This document shows, in pieces, positions 55,633 to 64,000 of a stretch of 64,000 nucleotides of DNA. Source of the stretch: Pseudonectria foliicola (lineage: Eukaryota; Ascomycota; Sordariomycetes; Hypocreales; Nectriaceae). Each line of letters starts with the position of its first letter. Positions within the stretch are counted from its first letter, which is position 1. The notes below the pieces were generated by a model, which was given only the letters and a program-made list of their open reading frames with translations, was not told the origin of the DNA and searched no databases. Where the stretch lies: positions 1 to 64,000 of the forward strand of contig QUZD01000026.1 of NCBI GenBank assembly GCA_003693505.1, read 5' to 3'. The translations under genes and the position numbers were made by a program.

Positions 55633-57004
55633 ATGGCCATCGACGACTCCATGCCCGCCCGAGTCTCCCCCGACTGCCCAGACGACATTCGCGAGATCCT
55701 CTACCATGCCTGGAGCCACGACCGGAGCGGCCTAAAGGCCCTGCTGCGCACCCGCGGCAACGCCAGCGCCCAGGACCCCAAGACTGGCGAGACACCCCTC
55801 CACGCCGCCATCCGAGCATGCGGGCCGGCCCAGAAAGACGACGACGCAGACGACCAAGAGGACGGGGCTGTCGAGGAGGCCAAGGAGGTTGTCCAGGACT
55901 TGTTTCTCTCGGGCGCCATCTGGAACGATGTCGACGGCAACAACGAGACCCCCGGCTGTGTCGCCCACCGCCTCGGCCACAAGGCGCTCTACAACCTCTG
56001 CGTCGAGGCCGGCATGCGCGCCGAGCTGCTCTTCGCCCTCATGGGAGACTACGAGGAGCTCGAGTCGGGGTCCGAAACGGGCTCTCAGGCAGGCGGTGAT
56101 GAGGAGGAGCAGGGACAGGAGGATGCGGCTGGGGTCACAGAGCCTCAGGCGGCCGACGCCGACGCCGACGCTGACAACGAGCCGGAGCCGGCCAAGTTTG
56201 TCCCGCCCGAAGCCAACGAGAAGCCCGTGACGAGCGAAGAATACCTCAACTCGACGCTGACCTACGACGATGATAAGCTTGTCGACTCCGACCTCAACGG
56301 TGTCATGATGGCTTGGGAGACCGACATCATGCGCCGCTCCGTCGCCGCCCTCATCCCCGACGCTGCCCCCGGGAAGCGTATCCTCAACATTGGGTTCGGC
56401 ATGGGCATCGTAGACGGCATGTTTGCCGACTTGAAGCCCGCCCGTCACCACATTATCGAAGCACACCCCTCCGTTCTAGAGCACCTCCAGAGACCCGAGT
56501 CCAAATTTGGCCCCGAGTGGGAGAAGAGCGGGCCCGAGGAGGGCGCCTTCAAGGTCTTTGGTGGCAGATGGCAGGACATTGTGCCCACGCTACTTGAGCA
56601 GGGCGAGGTCTACGATGCCATCTACTTTGATACCTTTGGAGAGGACTATTCCCAGCTCCGCATGTTCTTCACCGAGCACGTCGTAGGTCTGATGGACCAA
56701 GAGGGTCGTTTCAGCTTTTTCAACGGGCTTGGCGCCGATCGGAGGATATGCTACGACGTCTATACCAAGGTCGTCGAGATGCAGTGTGCCGACGCCGGTT
56801 TCGATGTTGAGTGGGAGGAGAGCGAAGTCGACATGAAGGGCCTAGACAAGGCCGGCAAGGGAGAATGGGAAGGCGTACGGAGACGATACTGGACTCTTGA
56901 CAGTAAGTTGTATTTTCATTCTTCGTCTACACCCAGTTTCAGAGCCCCAGCTAATACGCATTTCTCTAGAGTATCGACTGCCTATATGCACCTTCATGGG
57001 ATAA
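55633..57004 (+). CDS. rmt2: Protein-arginine N5-methyltransferase (Rmt2-like)
   Basis: Two exons (55633-56902, 56970-57004) encode 434 residues. The tiny second exon adds 'YRLPICTFMG', which matches the Rmt2 C terminus. N-terminal ankyrin-like repeats (about 10-135; 'DPKTGETPLHAAIRACG', 'NETPGCVAHRLGHKALYNLC') precede an acidic linker (about 145-190). The methyltransferase has the SAM-binding loop 'ILNIGFGMGIVD', an acidic ribose contact in 'IIEAHPSVLEHL', and the active-site strand 'YDAIYFDTFGEDYSQLRMFF'. Rmt2 methylates the delta (internal) nitrogen of arginine in ribosomal protein L12 in yeast; that target is inferred here. The start is the third in-frame Met of the open frame, MAIDDSMPARVSPD, because the family starts near it. 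Confidence 0.92.
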
Positions 57005-57173
57005 GTATTCTTAGGAGCTTGCTTCGAGGACACCTGTTGATGACGACGGGTTTCAAACTGGTAGGTCGAGGCAATTCTGAATTCGAGTATCCCGATCCAA
57101 CTCCCATTCTCGCTGTCGCCTTGTACCATGCATCATCTGTGAAGCGTCGCGCCAAATTGATCGGTCACCGCGC

Positions 57174-59474
57174 TTATTTGAAGTTCTCAATGTTCAGGAT
57201 ACCAGCAACGTTGCCCTTGTTGATCCGCTTGAGCGTTAGGGCCGCAATCAGAGCAGCTCCCACGCCGCTACCGTCCTCGGCAGCGAGAACCTCGATTGGG
57301 TCCTTAGCCTTGGGGTCCGTCTTCTCCGGCCAGTCGAGGATCTCGCGCAGCGCCTGGGCGCCTCGGGCCTTGAAGTGGGGGTATTTGTTGAAAACGGAAC
57401 CGTCGGCGCCGACGTGGCAAGTTTCGTAGCCCTTCTTCTTGGAAATGGCAGCAACACCGCAAGCAGACAGGCGAGCAGCTCGTGTTCCAATGAGCTCAGC
57501 CAGTCTTCGGATCAGCTCCAGCTCAGGTCGCGTGCAGGTCAGGTTCAGCTTAGACGCGAACAGGTCATACGTCTCCTGCAAATTTTCGAACGGATCCCTG
57601 TGTGTTTCCGATTATTAGCTACCGAAAATCGCGTAAATTTGACTTAGGACTCACTCCTCGACAAAGGACAGGAAAGAGGCGTCCAGAGAGTAAGGCTTGC
57701 GAAGCAGGGAGATGTCCTGGCCCTCAAAGATGTGGATATCCTTGTTATCGTGCAGGTCAACCATGACCAAACGGAAGATTTCACCCAGATACAGACCAGC
57801 AATCATCTTCTCGAATGCTTGCTGGCCGGGACGAGGCGAATCTCGGTCGATCAGGACATCGTAAGGAGTGCGCGGCAGCACCTTGTGCTCGTTGTCAAAT
57901 GCTCCCCACTCGCAGTTGATAGCCATAAGGGCGTCGGCAGGTAGGTTGAGGTCTGCGAGCTTAGGAATAGAGCCACAGTCCTCCATGTACGCAGCATTAC
58001 ATCCGGTGCCGAAGATGCAGCCGATTCTCATGGTGGGATCCGTGTATGCAGAGGCGATCAGAGTGCCGGTAGTATCGTTGATGATGGCGGCCAGCTTGAT
58101 AGGCACACCCTGCATGGAATTAGCATACTCCGCATAGGAACGTTGAATCGGGGATTACCATACGCGTCGCTTAAGGGCGGCCTCAAACATGGGGACAATG
58201 TTCTTGCCTTCCACGCCTGAAATGTCGAAACCCTTCGTCCAACGCTGGAGGATACCCTCGTCGATGTAGTTCTGGGTCGCAGGGTAGGAAAAGGTGAAAC
58301 CAAGGGGAAGCTTCTCCATGGTGCTGCAGTCTCCGTGGTGAGTTTCAATGAACTGATAGAGGCAGTCGGAGATGTAATCCCAGAGCTCATCGGCGGAGCC
58401 GGATTTGAGCTCCTCGGGCATTCGGTACTTGGACTGGAGGATATCGAATTCGGACTTCTGATCGGTCAGGGTAATCTGGCAGACACGCAGGTTGGTGCCG
58501 CCCATGTCTAGGGCAAGGTATGTGCCAGTCTCGTAGCCGTCGGGGAAATCCATCACCCAGGTAGGGTTCATGGGCTAGATGAAGAGTGAGCAATGAAAGC
58601 AGGTAACAAGGCGCTCGGGCTGTACTCACGATGCTTCCGCCCTCCACGCTCAGGCCTACAGGACCGTGTCAGTGTCTACCACTTCTAGAAAGGCAGGCAT
58701 GGAGAGGAACGGTACCTTTGGCAAGCTCTGAGACGAAATGGTCGGTAATCTGCTTGAGCTTCGCCGTGTCCGCAGTGAACATGTCCTCAAGCTTCTTGAT
58801 CTCGTCGACCAGGTCCTTGGGACAATCCGCCGTGGACCCTGCCATGATTCAAGTTAGTGTCGAGTTCGGATGTTTCTCTAGTAGGGTTGAAGAGTCGATG
58901 CAGTCGATCTTGGGTCGATCGCTCGAAAAGATTGGGAAAAGGGTGAAGTTGGGGAAGCAAAGGCTTGTTTGTACAGCTGTGGGCATCTGGCAGCCGCCTA
59001 CGCCAGCCCTACCAAATGGCAGGCTAACAATGAGGTCCGAAACAAGGCATAGAACACGGATTGAGCGGGCTGGAATTGGTGCACATTGAGACATTGTTGA
59101 GGACCAGTGAGAGGCTCGTTGTCCCCAGCAAAGAGGGGTCTCTGATGTCCGTGTGCTTGTACTGTATGATACAGGAAGCCAAAACGGGATGCAGAGCAGC
59201 CCATTGGGTGTCTGTAGTGCGCAACGGGAGCTGAGCCAAAACCGCAGCCCACATCCATCCACAATCACAGAACTCGATCAGGATGACGTCGATGACGAAG
59301 CGAATGTGGGCCAGGTTCAGCCTCAGTTTGCAAGCTCGACCAAGGGGAGGGGGAGGAAGAGGCAGAAAAGGGCACACAAGGCGAAAGGGGCTTAGGTTCG
59401 AGGCGCATCTTAGAAGCAGCAAAGCAAAACCTACCCTTTCTCGAAGGAGGAGGACGAGGTCCGAGACCGACCAT
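57174..59474 (-). CDS. Hexokinase
   Basis: Six exons (59474-59435, 58838-58716, 58655-58630, 58574-58164, 58109-57655, 57597-57174) encode 492 residues. The first exon has 13 codons (MVGLGPRPPPSRKG) and is followed by a 596-nt intron; its join to 'STADCPKDLVDEIKKLEDMF' reproduces the N terminus of mould hexokinases, so the ATG at 58845, which lies just inside the intron, is rejected as the start. Motifs: phosphate-1 'LALDMGGTNLRV', sugar-binding 'LPLGFTFSYPATQ', catalytic Asp in 'AIINDTTGTLIAS', 'GCIFGTGCNAAYME', 'INCEWGAFDN', 'GADGSVFNKYPHF' and 'EDGSGVGAALIAAL'. It phosphorylates glucose and fructose at C6, the entry step of glycolysis; moulds often use it for sugar sensing. Hexokinase rather than glucokinase is inferred from the N terminus. 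Confidence 0.93.
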
Positions 59475-60913
59475 TTTGTCGGGATGGAGGGGTATGGCGG
59501 GGTAGAAAGGGATTGAGTTGTGAGGTTGAGCTGTGTCCTGGCAGGGCGAGCAATTGAGAGGCAAGTCGAGGTATCGATAGAATGAGAAGAGAAGAATAGC
59601 GGAGTGGATGGACAGCAGGAGAGGAGTGCCGGGTTTTAAAGTACCGATAGGTTGGCCAGATGGGGAGAGGAGGAGGAGAAGTACTGTAGGGATATGAGGT
59701 CAAGGTCTAGGTCCAGGTCTAGGGAGCTTTGGCGATTCGTCGGCGACTCAGCATGCACGGCACGGCACTCTGAGTACCTGCCTGGCAAAAGACTGAGAGC
59801 GACTGATTGACCAACTGTCCGCCCGCCTAATGGGCAATGGGCATCCATCCATTGCTTCTAAGAAAAGCCAGCCCACCCCGCCACCACCCGCACCCGCATC
59901 CACACTCTGGCGACAAGTTCAGCTTGGCGAGCAGGGGTTTGGTTGTTGGCTGGTGCCGATGCTGATGCTGATGCTCTAGGCTGATGCTGATGTTGATGCT
60001 GATGTTGATGCTTGAGTGCCTTCCCTCATGCATGTCTTCCAACTAGGCCGTCTTCGCCCTTGCTCCCGGTCGATCCGACTCGTCCTCGCCAAGCCGCTGC
60101 ACTTGGCCCTCCGTAGCCGCCATGCTTGCCGCAGTCTGACCGCTTGCTTTGGCGATGCCGGACCGCCTACACGTATACCTGGAGGTACTGCGGCGAAATT
60201 CCAGGTGTGAAAACGGCGCTAAGTGGCCGATTTTCTTTCAATGATCAGAAAGCCTGGCGGCTTGCTTGCTTGCTTGCTAATGGCAAACGAAATTGCCAGA
60301 TGCCGCTTGAGGCACGGCACACATCACCTGTTGGGCCTGATGTCGCATCGTATCTAAGCGTCTTACTCAGGTAATTTGAGTTAGGTATTTACCGAGAACA
60401 CGATCTCTGTCCTTGCCATACTTAAGCTGGGAGTTGCGAGCCCCACATCATGTGCTGGTCGATAGAAGCTCATGGTCTACTCGCGCAAGCTGCTTCCTGT
60501 CTCAATCGATAGAACAGAAAACGAGATTTGGCTTCTTCTATTGTCCGAGCCCTTGGAGTTCTACGTAATGTTGATTCTTCATGCCCATGTAGCTGGGGAT
60601 ATGTTATCCTTTAAACACATCGACAACCCCTGTTGCCTATGATAATCGGGCGGCGGACTTACTTGCTCCCGGTATGTTCCATCCCAAGCTTCCCATTGGC
60701 TGGAAAGCTATCCCCCCCAGCTCATCGCTGGTGTAATGAACGAGCAACGTATGCTTTTTGGAACTACTGCGTCAGGACGACTTGCCCCCGGCTCGTGGAA
60801 TCCCAACGCGCTTCGACTTTGGTATTCGCCTCAACAATACCAATTCCTCCGAGTCCGCTCTTTCGTGCTGGGGTCGCTCGATCAATGAGCATCCTCTTGT
60901 CTACACCATCAAG
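59475..60913. promoter_or_regulatory. Divergent promoter region, hexokinase / OST1
   Basis: 1.44 kb between divergent starts. It contains a GATGCT/GATGTT hexamer array (59957-60012), a TCTAGGTCCAGG repeat (about 59704-59720) and a GCTT run (about 60261-60279). No exon beyond those annotated was found. Confidence 0.5.
59957..60012. repeat. GATGCT/GATGTT hexamer array
   Basis: About nine hexamer units with T/C variation and one interruption (CTCTAG) lie in the divergent region between hexokinase and OST1. Read in either direction it gives spurious low-complexity peptides. Confidence 0.85.
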
Positions 60914-62496
60914 ATGAAGCCGTTCGCAGTCGCCTCGGCGCTTCTCGGCCTGCTGTCAACCGCCGTCGCCAGCTCGCCAGCCGAGACGTCCAAAGTCACC
61001 CTTCCCGCCGAGTTCAAGCCGCCTCAAGTGTTCAAGAACACCAACCTTGTCCATATCATCTCGCTCGAGAAGAATTACGCCAAGGAGCAAATCAACGTTG
61101 TCATTGAGAATGTTGCCTCCAAGCCCCAGGACGAATACTTTGTGCCCTTCTCCACCAGCCAGATTGCTCGTGTGGGTGGCTTCGAGGTCAAGGATCGTAG
61201 AGACGCAAGTGCTGGGCCATTTGTCGCCGAGGTGGTTGAGTATGATGCGCTGAGGTAGGTTCCCACAGCCCGAAATTGCTGTCCCTCTCTTGGTTAGCTG
61301 ACCCAGTCCAGTGACATCCAATACTATCGCATTCGACTGCCCACTCCCCTCAAACCCAAGGCCCAGCAGACCCTCGGCATTACATTCTACAATCTCAAGG
61401 CCTATCAACCCCTGCCCGCCTCCATCAACCAGGAGGAGCAGCAGTTCCTCGCTTACGACTTCTCTGTGTTCGCACCATCGGCCTATCCCACGTTGAAGCA
61501 AAAGACCGAAGTCAAAGCAGCCTCTCCCCCTCAGGATTACACCCAAGTTCTTGGCGCTGGCGACGAGCAGTTCCCCTCCAAACAGGGAAGCAAGCTCACG
61601 TACGGTCCTTTTGGAGAGAAGCCGGCTGGTGCGGTGTCGCCGGCCCGGGTACGGTTCGAATTCACCAAGCCCGTGATCCATGTGGCGGAGCTCGACCGTC
61701 TCGTCGAGGTGAGCCACTGGGGCGGCAACGTGGCTTTTGAGGAGAAGTACGAGCTTTACCACCGGGGCGCCAACCTTACCAAGCTCTTCAGCCGCCTCAA
61801 GTGGGCACAGACTCAGTACTTCACTCCGGTCACCTCCGCGCTCAAGGAGATGCGCTTCCCCTTACAAGCCGGAAGCGTTGACGCTTACTTTGTGGATGCC
61901 ATCGGCAACGTCTCGACCTCGAGATTCCGATCCAGCAAGAGGGAGTCTCTTCTCGAGCTTAAGCCCCGGTATCCCATCTTTGGAGGCTGGAAGTACCCCT
62001 TCACCATTGGGTGGAACTCTGACGCAGCCAACTTCGTGCGCAAGACAGCCACTGGTGGCTACGTGCTCAAGGTTCCTTTCATTGAGGGCCCCAAGCAGAT
62101 CGAGGGCACCGAGTACGGCCAGATCAACGTCAGAGTCCTCTTGCCTGAGGGAGCAGAGTAAGTTATCAATGCAATTTTTTTCGGGCTTACCTATGGTCTT
62201 GCTAACTATCAAATAGGAACGTCAAGTTTTTCACTACCGTCCCCGATACGTCCATCATGTCGACAGAAGTGTCTGTTGAGAAGACGTATCTCGATACTAT
62301 TGGTCGCACTTCTGTTACGATCAAGGCCCGAAACCTTGTCGACGAGCTCCGGGACCGAGAACTGATCGTCTCGTACGAGGTACCATTGGCTGCCCTTCTT
62401 CGTAAGCCCCTTGTCATTTTCGCGAGCATGATGGCCGTATATGGTGCAGCCTGGGCGATTGGAAAGATTGAGGTGGGGTTTGCGGCGAAGAAATAG
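60914..62496 (+). CDS. ost1: Oligosaccharyltransferase subunit OST1 (ribophorin I)
   Basis: Three exons (60914-61254, 61312-62157, 62217-62496) encode 488 residues. Residues 1-19 are a signal peptide (MKPFAVASALLGLLSTAVAS). The lumenal part matches ribophorin I: 'NTNLVHIISLEKNYAKEQIN', 'DIQYYRIRLPTPLKPKAQQT', 'VSHWGGNVAFEEKYELYHRG', 'ELKPRYPIFGGWKYPFTIGW' and 'FTTVPDTSIMSTEVSVEKTY'. One C-terminal membrane helix ('LVIFASMMAVYGAAWAIG') is followed by a short Lys-ending cytosolic tail (KIEVGFAAKK), a dilysine-like ER retrieval end. It belongs to the ER complex that transfers glycan to Asn of nascent proteins. The start is chosen at the Met that begins the signal peptide; the open frame upstream is leader. 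Confidence 0.93.
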
Positions 62497-63158
62497 AGCT
62501 GGTTCCGCTAGACGGGTAGCATGGGAGCGAAAGATGCAACATGCTGGAAAATGTAACATAGAAAGGGAATGCGAAGATAAAGAGTAGTTTGTTGTTGTGT
62601 TGGTATTGTCGTCTCCTTTGCAACTCTTCTTCGGCGCTACAGCCGTGATGCAAGATCGCCCACGTATGTCGAGGGTCCGATGCAGGGTCGTGCTGGCAAG
62701 TAAGGTAAGGTAGGTACCTTGGGCGAGGTGACGCTACGCATGGCATCGCTGCATGTTGATACAAACTTGATGCACAGCGAACATCCATGCAAGAGGATCA
62801 GTGCGGTCTCTGTCTATGTCATATGATGGCTGGGGCTTAGCGGCCCAGCACCATGAGTGCGAGGCTTGACTAGGTACATTAGGCCAAGTGGAGCAGCTTC
62901 AGTGTGGTCGGCCTTGTCATCCGTCCTCATCCCTGCTGCTGCGCAAGTGGTAGGCAGACAAGGTGACCAAGAGGAAACTGGGCATGAGACCAGGTCAAGA
63001 CGTCTTTGCAGAGTAGCAGAGGAGCATATAAGCCCGGCTTCGCGCCCCCCAAGATTCAGACTTCTCGTATATCCATCTTTCCAACTACTACCAATCGCGC
63101 CTTTATTAGCCCCTCAACCTCAATCCCGCGACGTCTGCTTCTCCATCATTCAGCCAGC
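62497..63158. other. Intergenic, 662 bp, with promoter of the His-rich gene
   Basis: OST1 3' region followed by an AAGGTAAGGTAGGTACCTTGGG tract (about 62702-62721) and, near the end, the TATA-like element at 63027-63032. No other gene was recognised. Confidence 0.5.
63027..63032 (+). promoter_or_regulatory. TATA-like element of the His-rich small gene
   Basis: TATAAG lies 132 bp before the ATG at 63159 and is followed by a C/T-rich, CAACCTC-type leader. This placement makes the upstream in-frame Met at 63006 unlikely to be transcribed. Confidence 0.45.
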
Positions 63159-63374
63159 ATGTGTTTCCACGCCGAACCCAAGACCAAGACCAAGTACTAC
63201 TACCACGAGGAGATTCTCCCTGCGCGACGGTCCCATCATCACCACGGGCACTCCCACCACCACCACCATCACTCTCCGCGCGCCAGCTACACCAGCGTTA
63301 CCAGGCGGTCCTACAACGCGAGCCCGCGCGCCAGCTATCCCGTCGTCTACGAAAGGTCCAGCCATTATCACTAG
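63159..63374 (+). CDS. Small His/Tyr/Arg-rich protein, unknown function
   Basis: A single exon encodes 71 residues: MCFHAEPKTKTKYYYHEEIL, then Pro-Ala-Arg-Arg-Ser and two His runs (four and six consecutive His around a Gly-His-Ser), then Ser-Pro-Arg-Ala repeats ('SPRASYTSVTRRSYNASPRA') ending RSSHYH. There is no signal peptide or membrane segment. The peptide 'PRASY' occurs twice. The TATA-like box and leader, the Cys-Phe start and the non-random composition suggest a real gene; I recall no named family with certainty. Metal binding by the His clusters is possible but unproven. It could also be spurious, since a low-complexity frame of this size can occur by chance. Confidence 0.5.
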   Translation: MCFHAEPKTKTKYYYHEEILPARRSHHHHGHSHHHHHHSPRASYTSVTRRSYNASPRASYPVVYERSSHYH

Positions 63375-64000
63375 ATATCTGGCAGCCCTGCCAGCCACCG
63401 GCAAACAAAGCCTGGGAGAATCTTGTTTATCCGTGTCTCTCTGTTCTCTCTTGGTCATTTCGGGATGTTCGGCAGCGGCGCGGCGCGTTAGTTCCTCGGC
63501 GACTGAGGCGGGATGGCATTTGCTCATGATGGGCTAGTAATGACAAGATTACGCACCCCATATGAGCCAAGCGGCGCGAGGCGTAGGAAGGCGTTGGGTC
63601 AGACCGCATCACGACACACAAGGTCATACACGATAGATTTCACGACTGATTATGAGACATGCAATAATTACACACGAGACCTCAAAGCTGAACCTGTTCA
63701 ACAATGCGTGATCCCATGACCCTCTTCCCTCTTGCTCTTCCCTCGCGCACTTGTTGCGACTTCAAGGGTCGCACTAGACAGCAATTTACCTAGCGGGGTT
63801 CTTTAGGTACGGACCGCTAATCATCTTGGTGCGCGCTGGCCAAAGGCACTTGATGTACCTCAAGGGATGGATGACATCACTGCGCATTCCCAATCTATCA
63901 TGACGTCTCTCTGCCGTTCGCGCCGGTTTGAGAGCCTACGGGGCCAGCTCATCGGACTGGACGGCTCTCTCATCTTTTAAAGCTTGGTTATCCTTGCATG
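63375..64000. other. Window end, nothing recognised
   Basis: The last 626 bp include the probable 3' UTR of the His-rich gene and unassigned DNA. No frame, repeat or RNA was supportable. Confidence 0.5.

Noticed and set aside
1..64000. Secondary-metabolite cluster, transposon, CRISPR or phage-like system
   Set aside because: No polyketide or peptide synthetase, terpene enzyme, transposase, reverse transcriptase or regularly spaced repeat array was found on either strand.

Overview
The window is nuclear DNA of a filamentous ascomycete, most likely a sordariomycete and possibly a member of the Hypocreales. The evidence is short introns (mostly 45-150 nt) with GTRWGT donors, CTAAC-like branch points and pyrimidine-AG acceptors, well-spaced genes on both strands, and a typical Pezizomycotina gene set (GPI-anchored Ser/Thr-rich wall protein, MeaB-like bZIP, Nif1-like Sel1 protein, VTC4, RMT2, hexokinase with a split first exon). 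No bacterial operon, phage, CRISPR array, rRNA or convincing tRNA was seen, and there is no transposon, secondary-metabolite cluster or obvious foreign island. Exon boundaries were worked out by hand from splice signals, reading-frame continuity and family resemblance.

Layout. 1-12.4 kb: a GPI-anchored secreted protein; two neighbouring minus-strand hydrolase-fold genes (an acyl-protein-thioesterase-like protein and a DUF3336/patatin lipase-like protein), both with Gly where the nucleophilic Ser should be; Leo1 (Paf1 complex) diverging from a Mob2-like kinase activator; and a DUF3237 protein. 12.4-21.1 kb: an 8.7-kb stretch with no convincing gene, rich in TAGGTA/TACCTA palindromic tracts and short tandem repeats. 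21.1-31.8 kb: a bZIP factor (MeaB-like) with a hydrophobic segment that could anchor it in a membrane, a Nif1-like Sel1-repeat protein, a five-finger CCCH protein (ZC3H3/Red5-like) with three stop-free introns of 3n length, THO complex subunit 7, and tubulin cofactor A. 32.4-48.5 kb: Rad21/Scc1 cohesin kleisin, Golgi Ca2+/Mn2+ pump PMR1, COG4, Sua5 (tRNA t6A synthesis), zeta-COP and MCM4, the last with two MluI cell-cycle boxes upstream. 48.8-63.4 kb: a cystathionine gamma-synthase-like PLP enzyme, polyphosphate polymerase VTC4, RMT2, hexokinase, OST1 and a small His-rich protein.

The genes are mostly unrelated housekeeping loci. Three Golgi/COPI functions (PMR1, COG4, zeta-COP) lie within 10 kb, and two chromosome-cycle genes (rad21, mcm4) are in the same arm, but I see no operon-like logic. 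I did not find a clear new multi-gene system. The best leads are the adjacent pair of apparent pseudo-hydrolases, the putatively membrane-tethered bZIP factor, the stop-free introns in the CCCH gene, and the gene-empty repeat-rich 8.7-kb interval.
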